Of a stretch of DNA of 64,000 nucleotides, positions 42,405 through 50,555 are shown in pieces. Below the pieces are notes generated by a model, which made no database searches, was not told the origin of the DNA, and saw nothing but the letters and a program-made list of their open reading frames with translations. Source of the DNA: Caribbeanibacter sp964518305 (GTDB taxonomy: Bacteria; Gemmatimonadota; Gemmatimonadetes; Palauibacterales; Palauibacteraceae); NCBI GenBank assembly GCA_964518305.1, contig CAZFDK010000006.1:38225-102224 (forward strand), read 5' to 3'. The translations under genes and the position numbers were made by a program. How positions within the stretch are numbered: the stretch's first letter is position 1; each line of letters begins with the position of its first letter.

Positions 42405-44774
42405 ATGAAACGCCTCCAGATCCTCTGGTCCGACGGACGTGTTCGAACTGTGCTCGCCGTGGCCGCGGCCGCGCTGCTCGCGTCTCCCCCGGCCCTCGCG
42501 GCGCAGGAGGTCGGGGAGCGGGACGGGGGACAACTCGTGGGGCGGGTGACCTCCGAGTCGGGCGAGCCGGTGAGCGGAGCCACGGTGCTCGCCGCGGGAC
42601 CCGGCGTTCCCGGGCTCCGGCGGGCGCAGACCGGCACGCGGGGCGAGTACCGACTCGGGTCCCTCCCGGCCGGGAGCTACACAGTGACGGTGCGGGCCTA
42701 CGGCTACGCCGAGTGGAGCCGCTCCGTGGACGTCGCGGCGGGACGGAGCCGCCACCTGGAGGTGAGCCTGCGTCCGGCGCCGGTCCAGCTTCGCGACGTC
42801 GAAGTGACCACGGCGACCCGGACGCTCTCCCCGGTGGGCCGGGTGCCCGCGGCGGTGACCGTGGTCGATCGGGAGGGGATCGAGGATCAGGCGGCCTTCA
42901 CCTCGGACATCGGACAGATTCTGGATCAGACGGTGCCCGGGCTGGCGCCGGGCAACCAGAGCTCGAGCAACTTCGGGCAGACCCTCCGGGGCCGGGACCT
43001 GCACGTCATGGTAGACGGCATCCCGGTGAGCACTCCGCTTCGGGACGGGCAGCGGGCGCTCCACTCGGTCGATCCCTCCGCGATCGAGCGGGTGGAGATC
43101 GTCCGCGGCGCCACGGCGGCCTACGGCCACGGCGGCACCGGCGGGGTCATGAACATCATCACACGCCAGCCCGGCGACCGGCGCCGAAACGTGGAGACGG
43201 AGGTACAGATCACCACGCCGGGGACCGAGTTCGGGGAGGACCTGGGCTCCCGCCTCACCCAGAACGTCTCGGGACGGGTCGGCGACGTGGGCTACACGGT
43301 CGGTGCCACGGTGGAGCAGACCGCGAACCGGTACGACGCCGAGGGCGACCGGATCCCGCCGAACCCCCGCGGCCAGGGGGGACGGGCCGACGCCACGGGC
43401 GTCAACCTCCACGGCAAGGTCGGGGTGCCGCTGGGGGACGATCACGAGATCACTCTCTCGGCCACCCGGTACGAGTTTCAACAGGACGACGACCTCGGCC
43501 GGCTCGTCCCGGGCACGGTGGGCGAGCAGAAGACCACGGTGGATCCGGGGGAGGAGTCCCGGAGCGAGGACGTCGGCAACGAGCACACCGCCGCTCACGC
43601 CCGCTACCGGGCGTCGGACCTCTTCCTGGGCAGCGACGTGGAAGTCACCGCGTTTCTGGACCGGTTCACCGCCAGGTTCCCCTACAGCGGCTTCTTCGGG
43701 GCCCAGTCGCGGATCGAGTCGGACAAGGAGGGCGCCCGGGCCCACGTGAGCACGCCGGTGGGGATCCTCCCGGGAGCCGCACTCACGTGGGGCGCCGACT
43801 ATCTCCGGGACGAGACGGCGCAGCCCCTCTCAGACGGCCGGGTCTTCGCCCCGCCGATCGAGCAGCAGAGCATCGGTCCGTTCGCCCGCCTCAAGCTGCC
43901 GGTCGAGAGCCGGCTCACCCTGCGCGGCGGCGTTCGACACGAGGAGATCTGGCTCGACGTGGACGACTTCACGACCATCGAGGAGGTCGGGGGGAACCCG
44001 GTGGAGGGAGGCGACCTCTCCTACAGCGCGACGGTGGCCGACGTGGGGGCGGTATTCGCTCTCACCTCCCGGGTCGACCTGTTCGCCAGTTTCTCGCAGG
44101 GCTTCTCGGTGACGGAGGTGGGGCGGCAGCTCAGGGGCACGACCGCCGAGTCCGTGGAGGCGCTGCAGCCCGATCCCAAGGAGAGCGACCACTACGAGGC
44201 CGGTCTCCGCGGCCGCTGGTCCGGGCTTCACGTCACGGCCAGCGTCTACGAGAACACTTCCGAGCTCGGAACCACGTTCGACGAGGACCTGCGGATCGTG
44301 CGGTCGCCCGAGGAGATCCGGGGGGTCGAGCTCTCGCTGGACGGACGGCCCTCCGAAAGCTGGAAGCTGGGTGGAACGTTCACCTGGACGGCGGGCCTGC
44401 ACGACGCGGACGACGACGGCGACGTGGACGACCCGCTTCCGGGATCCCGGATCCCGCCGGTGAAGGGAACCGCATACCTGGAGAACGTGACGTTGCCCGG
44501 GTGGCGGAACCGCATCCAGGTGCAGAGTCTCGGCGACCGCGAGGTCTTCCCGGAGGACGCCTCGGCCTTCGGCCGCGGCAACGTGGACGGCTACACCACC
44601 GTCGACGTCTCCAGCGCGCTGGACCTGTGGCGCGGCACGGTCCGGTTGGGGGTGCAGAACGTGCTGAACGAGTTCTACTTCCCGCCCGCCTCGCAGTGGT
44701 TCAACGTCGGCTCCGGGTATACCGCGGGCACCGGCCGCTCGGTGAGCCTGACCTACTCGATCGGCTGGCGCTGA
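42405..44774 (+). CDS. TonB-dependent receptor, probably for iron-siderophore or haem
   Basis: A 789-residue outer-membrane receptor. The signal peptide ends in ALAAQ. Residues ~45-115 form a carboxypeptidase-regulatory-like domain (LVGRVTSESGEPVSGATV). Residues ~125-235 form the plug (PAAVTVVDREGIEDQ, LRGRDLHVMVDGIPVSTPL, IERVEIVRGATAAYGHGGTGGVMNI). The rest is a 22-stranded barrel ending with an aromatic strand (VSLTYSIGWR). The upstream Fur-like site and the PepSY membrane protein that follows point to ferric-siderophore uptake with reduction in the inner membrane (inference). Confidence 0.93.
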   Translation: MKRLQILWSDGRVRTVLAVAAAALLASPPALAAQEVGERDGGQLVGRVTSESGEPVSGATVLAAGPGVPGLRRAQTGTRGEYRLGSLPAGSYTVTVRAYGYAEWSRSVDVAAGRSRHLEVSLRPAPVQLRDVEVTTATRTLSPVGRVPAAVTVVDREGIEDQAAFTSDIGQILDQTVPGLAPGNQSSSNFGQTLRGRDLHVMVDGIPVSTPLRDGQRALHSVDPSAIERVEIVRGATAAYGHGGTGGVMNIITRQPGDRRRNVETEVQITTPGTEFGEDLGSRLTQNVSGRVGDVGYTVGATVEQTANRYDAEGDRIPPNPRGQGGRADATGVNLHGKVGVPLGDDHEITLSATRYEFQQDDDLGRLVPGTVGEQKTTVDPGEESRSEDVGNEHTAAHARYRASDLFLGSDVEVTAFLDRFTARFPYSGFFGAQSRIESDKEGARAHVSTPVGILPGAALTWGADYLRDETAQPLSDGRVFAPPIEQQSIGPFARLKLPVESRLTLRGGVRHEEIWLDVDDFTTIEEVGGNPVEGGDLSYSATVADVGAVFALTSRVDLFASFSQGFSVTEVGRQLRGTTAESVEALQPDPKESDHYEAGLRGRWSGLHVTASVYENTSELGTTFDEDLRIVRSPEEIRGVELSLDGRPSESWKLGGTFTWTAGLHDADDDGDVDDPLPGSRIPPVKGTAYLENVTLPGWRNRIQVQSLGDREVFPEDASAFGRGNVDGYTTVDVSSALDLWRGTVRLGVQNVLNEFYFPPASQWFNVGSGYTAGTGRSVSLTYSIGWR

Positions 44775-44865
44775 GGCGAGGGACGGAGCCCCGGGCCGTC
44801 CCGACCCGGTGGCGTCGCGTCGGACTGGCGAACGGGACGCCCGCCGCCTCGCGATCGGATTCTCG

Positions 44866-46068
44866 ATGTTGAGACGCTGGAGCCTCGTCCTGCACCGGTG
44901 GCTGGGCCTGATCGCGGGGCTCCCTATCGCCGTGATCGCCCTCACAGGCAGCCTCCTGGTCTATCGGGGCGCCCTGGACCGGGCCCTCCACCCGCCCCTG
45001 TACGACGTGTCGGTCGCGGCGCAGCAGGCCCTAATCACCCCCGGCGAGGCCCTGGCCGCCACCCGGTGGGAGAACCCGGACCCGGAACCGGTCACCGTCC
45101 AGCTCCCCTCGGGTCGGGACGATCCGTACGTCGTCTGGCACGAGGCGGCGCACGGGGCCGAGAAGACCTACGTCGACCCGAACACCGGACGGGTGCTGGG
45201 AGTCCGGCCGGCGGGCAGCGATCCGGTCCGGACCCTCTTCGACCTGCACGTGAAGCTCCTGGCCGGCGAGCGCGGGGCGATCGCCGTGGGGGTGCTGGGA
45301 CTCCTGCTCCTGTTCGCCTCGGCCACCGGCGTGGTCGTCTGGTGGCCGGGGACCGGGAAGTGGCTCCAGGCCGTGACGGTGCGCCTACGCGGAAACTCCC
45401 GGCGGGTGAACTACGACCTGCACCGGGCCGGCGGATTCTGGACCACGGCGTACCTGGGCCTGCTGGCCCTGACCGGTTCGGGTCTGATCTTCTACGGGGC
45501 CGCGGGCGACGTCCTCAACGAGGTCACCGGCTCCACGTCGCCCCCGCCGCCCCCGGCGTCGGCCGAGCCTCCGGACGGCTCAGCGCGGGAGGCGCGCCCG
45601 GCCCCGATGCCGGCGGCGCGGATCGACAGCGCCTGGCGGGCTCTCCGGCTCCGGGCCCCGGAGGGTGAGGTTACGTTCATCTCCCTGCCGTCCGCCGCCC
45701 GGGAGCCGCTGAGCCTCCGGTTTCGCCTTCCCTCGGAGCTCCATCCCGTCGGCCGCAGCTTCGCGTACGCCGACCGCTGGTCCGGAGACCTGATGCGTGT
45801 CGACCGGCAGCCGGAGATGGACACAGGACCACGCCTCCTCCACGCCCTCTACCCCCTCCACATCGGCGATTTCGAGGTGGGACCGATCTCGCCGGAGGTC
45901 GTGCGGCTCCTGTGGGCGCTGCTCGGCGTCGCCCCGGCGGTGCTGGTGGTGACGGGCTTCCTGGTCTGGTACCGCCGCGGTGGTGACGCTACGTCCGTCC
46001 GCGCTCGGAACGGGGCGGGTGACGCCGCCCCGATCTCCACCGAAGTTGAAGGGGAGAGCAGGAGATGA
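44866..46068 (+). CDS. PepSY-associated membrane protein (ferric reductase-like)
   Basis: A 400-residue inner-membrane protein with four helices and PepSY regions. The first helix (LHRWLGLIAGLPIAVIALTGSLL split after LHRWLG) and LFDLHVKLLAG ... GVVVWWPG, NYDLHRAGGFWTT and LHALYPLHIGDF carry the repeated His residues that bind haem in PiuB/FhuF-like siderophore reductases. It follows the TonB receptor by 91 bases. An in-frame GTG at 44809 would add 19 residues; the ATG at 44866 places the first helix at the N-terminus and is preferred. Likely role: reductive release of iron. Confidence 0.87.
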   Translation: MLRRWSLVLHRWLGLIAGLPIAVIALTGSLLVYRGALDRALHPPLYDVSVAAQQALITPGEALAATRWENPDPEPVTVQLPSGRDDPYVVWHEAAHGAEKTYVDPNTGRVLGVRPAGSDPVRTLFDLHVKLLAGERGAIAVGVLGLLLLFASATGVVVWWPGTGKWLQAVTVRLRGNSRRVNYDLHRAGGFWTTAYLGLLALTGSGLIFYGAAGDVLNEVTGSTSPPPPPASAEPPDGSAREARPAPMPAARIDSAWRALRLRAPEGEVTFISLPSAAREPLSLRFRLPSELHPVGRSFAYADRWSGDLMRVDRQPEMDTGPRLLHALYPLHIGDFEVGPISPEVVRLLWALLGVAPAVLVVTGFLVWYRRGGDATSVRARNGAGDAAPISTEVEGESRR

Positions 46069-46108
46069 ACGAGGGCCGGCTCCCGAGCCGGCGAGCCAGG
46101 GAGCAGCC

Positions 46109-46624
46109 GTGGCAGATGACGTCGACGAGAGGCCGACGAAGGAGGCCGTCGCCTTCGCCGTCCACCGGGGAGGCGACCGCGAGACCGTTCTCGCCGTCCG
46201 CCGTCCCGAGGACGACGAGGACCTGCCGGGACACTGGGGGCTGCCCGCCGCCAGCCTCCGGGAGGGCGAGAGCTGGGAGGACGCCGTGCTCCGGACCGGG
46301 CCCGAGAAGCTGGGCGTGGACCTGGCCGTGGGCCCGCAGATGAACGAGGGGCGCGCGGAGCGGGACGAGCACGTCCTCCACATGCGCCTGTACGACGCGC
46401 GTATCTTGAAGGGGAAGCCGGAGGTGCCCCGGGCGGGAGCGGCGGGCGCCGGAGTGACTCAGTACACCGACTGGGAGTGGGTCCCTCCGCAGCGCCTGGA
46501 AAAGGCCGCCGACGCCGGATCCCTCTGCTCGGCTCTCTACCTGGAGTGGCGGACGGCCTGGGAGGGCAGAGACCCCGCCCACCGGACAGGGCCGACGGCC
46601 GGGAGCCGCGGAGACAGCCGATGA
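46109..46624 (+). CDS. Nudix-fold protein with degenerate Nudix box
   Basis: A 171-residue protein. It has the Nudix fold signature around GHWGLPAASLREGESWEDA, but the catalytic part that should read REuxEE reads RTGPEK, so only one of the metal-binding glutamates remains. Hydrolase activity is doubtful, and a binding or regulatory role is possible. The GTG at 46109 follows GGGAG at 5-base spacing. The stop overlaps the ATG of the one-helix peptide gene, which in turn is 2 bases from the SenA-type gene. Position alone ties it to the selenoneine-type cluster. Confidence 0.72.
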   Translation: MADDVDERPTKEAVAFAVHRGGDRETVLAVRRPEDDEDLPGHWGLPAASLREGESWEDAVLRTGPEKLGVDLAVGPQMNEGRAERDEHVLHMRLYDARILKGKPEVPRAGAAGAGVTQYTDWEWVPPQRLEKAADAGSLCSALYLEWRTAWEGRDPAHRTGPTAGSRGDSR

Positions 46625-46725
46625 GCCGTCACGGATTCCAGGGTGGGCCCGAGCCGGGCACGCCCATCCTCATGGCCCTGGTCCTCTTCGCCCTGATCTT
46701 TTCCCTGATCTTCGCGGTGAGCTGA
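46621..46725 (+). CDS. One-helix membrane peptide
   Basis: A 34-residue peptide. A polar start (MSRHGFQGGPEPGTP) is followed by a single strong membrane helix, ILMALVLFALIFSLIFAV. The ATG overlaps the stop of the Nudix gene (ATGA) and its own stop is two bases before the next ATG, so it looks translationally coupled on both sides. It has no recognised family. It could anchor or assist a membrane complex, or be a spurious coupled frame. Confidence 0.5.
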   Translation: MSRHGFQGGPEPGTPILMALVLFALIFSLIFAVS

Positions 46726-46727
46726 TC

Positions 46728-48044
46728 ATGACCCGTCCCGAGATCGAGAGCGAAGCGTTGCAGAGATGGACCGTGGAGGCCCGTCAGCGGAGCCTGGAGC
46801 TGGTGGCGGACCTGGACGACGACCAGCTGATGGGCCCGCACCTGGACGTGATCAACCCGCTGTTGTGGGAGATCGGGCACGCCGCATGGTTCCAGGAGCT
46901 GTGGGTCCTGCGGGACCACCTGGGACGCGACCCCATCCGGGACGACGCCGACGACCTGTGGGACTCCATCGAGATCCCCCACGACGACCGCTGGGACCTG
47001 CCCCTGCCGGACCGGGACGAGACGGTGGACTACATGCGGCGCGTCCGGGACCGCGTCGTCGAGGCGCTCCGGGAGCGGGGGGAGGGCGACGGGCGGCTGC
47101 GCTACCGGGCCCGGTACGCGCTCCACCACGAGGACATGCACACGGAGGCCTACAGCTACACGCGCCAGACGCTGTCCTATCCCCCGCCGGCCCTCTCCTT
47201 CGTGCCGGAGCCGGATGGAGCGGCGCCGGGCGGCGGCCCGCTGGACGGCGACGTGGAGGTGCCCCGCGGAACCTTCCGGCTCGGGGCCGGCCGCGAGGAC
47301 GGCTTCGTCTTCGACAACGAGAAGTGGGCGCACGAGGTGGAGCTGCAGTCCTTCCGCATCTCGCGGGCGCCGGTCACCGAGGGCGAGTTCGCCGCCTTCG
47401 TGGACGCCGGGGGCTACGAACGCCGGGATCTGTGGAGCGACGAGGGCTGGGCCTGGCGCCGGGAGGCCGGTGCCGACGCCCCGGCCTACTGGAGCCGCGA
47501 GGGCGGTGAGTGGCGGGTCCGGCGCTTCGACCGCCGCCGGTCGCTCCGTCCCCACGTGCCCATGATCCACGTGAACTGGTTCGAGGCCCGTGCGTGGTGC
47601 CGGTGGGCCGGCCGACGGCTCCCCACCGAGGCCGAGTGGGAGGCCGCCGCGGCGGCCCGACCCGACGGCAGCGGCGGGCTCGCACGGGAGAAGCGTAGCT
47701 ACCCCTGGGGCGAGGAGCGGCCGGACCCGGACCGGGTCAACATGGACTGGCGGCGCATGGGCCCCGTGGAGGTCGGGGCGCTGCCGGCGAGTGACAGTGC
47801 CTTCGGCTGCCGGCAGATGCTGGGCAACACCTGGGAGTGGACCGCCGACACCTTCGGCCCCTACCCGGGCTTCGAGCCGGACATGTACGAGGAGTACTCG
47901 GAGCCCTGGTTCGGGACGCGGAAGGTGCTCCGGGGCGGTGCCTGGCCGAGCCGGTCCAGGATGCTTCGGAACACCTTCCGGACCTACTACACCCCGGACC
48001 GGCGCGACGTGTGGTCCGGGTTCCGGACGTGCGCGAGGAGCTGA
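46728..48044 (+). CDS. senA: Selenoneine synthase-type enzyme (SenA/EgtB family)
   Basis: A 438-residue two-domain non-haem iron enzyme. Residues 1-165 form a DinB-like bundle with the 3-His site: His51 (EIGHAAWF), His134 and His138 (HHEDMHTE), the same spacing as in EgtB. Residues ~175-438 form a formylglycine-generating-enzyme-like domain (NWFEARAWCRWAGRRLPTE split, MLGNTWEWTAD, RGGAWPSR, YYTPDRRDVWSGFRTC). EgtB joins hercynine to a sulfur donor; SenA joins it to a selenosugar. The adjacent SenB-type gene makes SenA the best call, with ovothiol or ergothioneine synthase as the alternative. No egtD is in the window, so hercynine must be made elsewhere. Confidence 0.85.
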   Translation: MTRPEIESEALQRWTVEARQRSLELVADLDDDQLMGPHLDVINPLLWEIGHAAWFQELWVLRDHLGRDPIRDDADDLWDSIEIPHDDRWDLPLPDRDETVDYMRRVRDRVVEALRERGEGDGRLRYRARYALHHEDMHTEAYSYTRQTLSYPPPALSFVPEPDGAAPGGGPLDGDVEVPRGTFRLGAGREDGFVFDNEKWAHEVELQSFRISRAPVTEGEFAAFVDAGGYERRDLWSDEGWAWRREAGADAPAYWSREGGEWRVRRFDRRRSLRPHVPMIHVNWFEARAWCRWAGRRLPTEAEWEAAAAARPDGSGGLAREKRSYPWGEERPDPDRVNMDWRRMGPVEVGALPASDSAFGCRQMLGNTWEWTADTFGPYPGFEPDMYEEYSEPWFGTRKVLRGGAWPSRSRMLRNTFRTYYTPDRRDVWSGFRTCARS

Positions 48045-48080
48045 CGGAGTGGGACGGATGAGAGGGAGAGGCGGTACGAG

Positions 48081-49264
48081 TTGAGGATCCTCCTCGTCAG
48101 CCCGAAGCCCCGGAACTCCCGCACCGGAAACGACGTCACCTCCCGGCGGTGGGCCTCCCACCTCCGGTCCCTGGGACACCAGACGGCGATTCGGAAGCGG
48201 TACGCGCCGGACGCAGACGACGCCGAGGATCCGCCGTTCGGAGGGCGGGAGCCGGACCTGCTGGCGGCGCTCCACGCCCGCCGCAGCGCCGGCTCGGTCC
48301 GGCGGTGGCAGAAGAAGAGGCCCGGCTGGCCGCTGGTGGTGGCCCTCACCGGGACGGATCTGTACCGGGACCTGGACGAGTCGCCGGACGCCCGCGGATC
48401 GGTCCGGGCCGCGGACCGGCTGGTCGTGCTCCAGGCGAAGGCGCTGGAGAGGCTCGCGCCGGAGTGGCGGGCGAAGGCGCACGTCATCCACCAGTCCGCG
48501 GAGGCGCCGGACCCTGCGCCGGAGCCGCGGGAGGATGTCTTCGAGGTGAGCCTGCTGTGCCACATGCGGCCGGTGAAGGACCCCTTCCGGGCCGCCGAGG
48601 CCGCCCGGCTGCTCCCGGAGTCCTCCCGGATCGAGGTCGTCCACGCCGGCCGGGCCCTCCGGGAGGGACTGGACGACCGGGCGCGCCGGGAGGAGCGGGA
48701 GAACCCGCGGTACCGCTGGGTGGGGGAGCTGGACCGGGAGCGGGCCCTGCGGCTTCTGGCCCGGAGCCGGCTCATGGTGATCACCTCCCGGCTGGAGGGC
48801 GGCGCCAACGTGGTGACCGAGGCCCTGGNNNNNNNNNNNNNNNNNNNNNNNNNNNNNNNNNNNNNNNNNNNNNNNNNNNNNNNNNNNNNNNNNNNNNNNN
48901 NNNNNNNNNNNNNNNNNNNNNNNNNNNNATGGTGATCACCTCCCGGCTGGAGGGCGGCGCCAACGTGGTGACCGAGGCCCTGGCCTGCGGCACGCCGGTG
49001 ATCTCCACACGGATCGACGGCTCCGTGGGGCTGCTGGGCGAGCGCTATCCGGGCTACGTGACGGTGGGCGACACCGAGGCCCTGGCCCGGATGCTACGTC
49101 GCGCCGAGGAGGACGGGGACTTCTACGGGGGGCTGGTCGACGCGTGCGTTGAGCGGGCCGAGCTCGCCGACCCGGAGCTGGAGCGAACGGAGTGGGCCGA
49201 ACTTCTGGCGAGCGTGGACGTCCCGGACGTCCCCGAGAGCCCGTCGGACGGCCGCGGCCGGTGA
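48081..49264 (+). CDS. senB: Selenosugar synthase-type glycosyltransferase (SenB, TIGR04348), split by an assembly gap
   Basis: A GT4-type glycosyltransferase that in the selenoneine pathway couples selenophosphate to a UDP-sugar. It begins at TTG 48081 (ILLVSPKPRNSRTGNDVTS). It shows DLLAALHARRSAGSVRRW, VVALTGTDLYRDL, DRLVVLQAKALERL, LLCHMRPVKDPFRAAEA, ITSRLEGGANVVTEAL and GTPVISTRIDGSVGLLG, the pattern of TIGR04348 proteins. One hundred Ns interrupt it, but 55 bases before and after the gap are identical. Collapsing that overlap (removing 155 bases) restores one frame of 342 residues, the family's normal length. The stop overlaps the GTG of the MetE-like gene. Confidence 0.85.
48774..48828 (+). 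repeat. 55-bp sequence duplicated at the gap edge (left copy)
   Basis: Exactly identical to 48929-48983. Both copies encode the same VITSRLEGGANVVTEAL stretch. This is best read as two contig ends that overlap but were joined with Ns, not as a biological repeat. Confidence 0.92.
48829..48928. other. Assembly gap of 100 N, probably artificial
   Basis: One hundred Ns is a standard placeholder length. The flanking 55-bp identity and the restored reading frame on collapse indicate that no sequence is actually missing here. Confidence 0.92.
48929..48983 (+). repeat. 55-bp sequence duplicated at the gap edge (right copy)
   Basis: Identical to 48774-48828. The sequence continuing after it (ACGTPVIST...) is the natural continuation of the protein cut off before the gap. 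Confidence 0.92.
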
Positions 49265-50412
49265 CGGGGGCCGCCTCTCCCCCCCTCCCGGAGACCGTCC
49301 GGGCCGAGCCGGTGGGGAGCCTCCTGCGCCCCGACTACCTGCTCGAGGCGCGGGACCGTCGCGGCGCCGGCGACATGGACGCGGCGGCCTTCAAGCGGGT
49401 CGAGGACCGCGCCGTCCGGGAGGCCGTCCGCCTCCAGGAGGAGGTCGGGCTGCCGGTGGTCACAGACGGCGAGATGCGTCGCCTGTCCTTCCAGTCGCAG
49501 ATGACCGCAGCGGTGGACGGGTTCGGCGATCCGGGTCTCAAGGCCTTCAGCTGGGGCCGCTGGCGCGGCGGAGAGGAGACGGATGACCGGACGGTGGCCC
49601 GCCCCCGGGACATCGGGCTCACCGGGGAGCTCCGCCGGCGCCGGTCGCTCTCCGCCGAGGAGTTCGTCTACCTGCGGTCCCGCACCGACCGGCTGGCGAA
49701 GGTCACCCTTCCGAGCCCGGGTCTCTTCGCCAACTTCTGGTCGCCGGAGGGCGCCGGCCCGTACGCGAGCCTGGAGGCCCTGCTGGACGACGTGACGGCG
49801 GTGCTGGAGGCCGAGGTCCGGAGGCTGGCGGAGCTCGGCTGCCGTTACATCCAGATCGACGCCCCCCACTACCCGCTCCTCCTGGAGGAAGAGACGGCGT
49901 CCTTCTACGAATCGGTCGGCCGGGGGACGGAGCGGTGGATCCGGGAGAACGTCGCCCTAGAGAACCGGGTCATGGAGGCCGCCCCGAACGTGACGTTCGC
50001 CCTCCACATGTGCCGCGGCAACCAGGCCAGCCGGTGGCTGGCCCGGGGCGGCTACGGGCCGCTGACGCCGGTCTTCCGGCGGACCCGGGCGCGCCGTCTC
50101 CTGCTGGAGTACGACGACGAGCGCTCCGGAGGGTTCGGCCCGCTGGAGGCCGTGCCGGAGGACCGGGTGGTGGTCCTGGGCCTGGTCACCACGAAGCGGG
50201 GCCGGGTCGAGGACGCAGGACGGCTGGAGGGGCGGGTGCGGGAGGCGGAGGAGGAGGTGCCTCGGGACCGGCTGGCCGTGAGCACCCAGTGCGGTTTCGG
50301 TACGTCGGTGCTGGGCAACCGGCTCACGGCGGGCGAGCAGCGGCGCAAGCTGTCGGGCGTCGTTCGGGTCGCCCGCCGAATCTGGGGAGACAGGGGCATC
50401 GAAGATCGCTGA
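49261..50412 (+). CDS. MetE-like (cobalamin-independent) zinc methyltransferase
   Basis: A 383-residue single-domain protein of the vitamin-B12-independent methionine synthase family. It corresponds to the catalytic C-terminal barrel; full MetE is ~750 residues. Zinc ligands are all present: His249 and Cys251 (LHMCRGN), Glu283 (LLLEYDDERSGG) and Cys344 (STQCGFGT). EPVGSLLRP and VTDGEMRR are the usual N-terminal motifs. Such short homologues transfer methyl or alkyl groups to thiols. The GTG overlaps the senB stop (GTGA), so it is co-translated with it; a selenium or sulfur methylation role is an inference from this. Confidence 0.88.
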   Translation: MTGAASPPLPETVRAEPVGSLLRPDYLLEARDRRGAGDMDAAAFKRVEDRAVREAVRLQEEVGLPVVTDGEMRRLSFQSQMTAAVDGFGDPGLKAFSWGRWRGGEETDDRTVARPRDIGLTGELRRRRSLSAEEFVYLRSRTDRLAKVTLPSPGLFANFWSPEGAGPYASLEALLDDVTAVLEAEVRRLAELGCRYIQIDAPHYPLLLEEETASFYESVGRGTERWIRENVALENRVMEAAPNVTFALHMCRGNQASRWLARGGYGPLTPVFRRTRARRLLLEYDDERSGGFGPLEAVPEDRVVVLGLVTTKRGRVEDAGRLEGRVREAEEEVPRDRLAVSTQCGFGTSVLGNRLTAGEQRRKLSGVVRVARRIWGDRGIEDR

Positions 50413-50555
50413 GATGCCGGGACGCAAGAATTCGTGGACCGTGGTTTGCGACGGCCGATCCCCCAACGACGGCGCGCCCGGATCGCCTGTGACCCGGCGG
50501 AGGGGGCGACATCGGAGCGGTGGATCAGCACGAGCCAACAATGAAGGAGACGACC

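Noticed and set aside
46728..48044. Plain ergothioneine (EgtB) or ovothiol (OvoA) synthase assignment
   Set aside because: It cannot be excluded from this protein alone, but the immediate SenB-type neighbour is specific to the selenium pathway, and no egt gene (egtA, C, D or E) is nearby.
46629..48644. Long minus-strand frame opposite senA and senB
   Set aside because: Shadow frame; the plus strand has all catalytic motifs in both enzymes.
48774..48983. Biological direct repeat within a glycosyltransferase gene
   Set aside because: The copies flank exactly 100 Ns, and collapsing them restores a normal gene, so an assembly overlap is the simpler explanation.
50413..50555. Riboswitch or selenium-responsive leader before the PhnD-type gene
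   Set aside because: No recognisable SAM, cobalamin or other riboswitch core could be found, and no clear paired structure.
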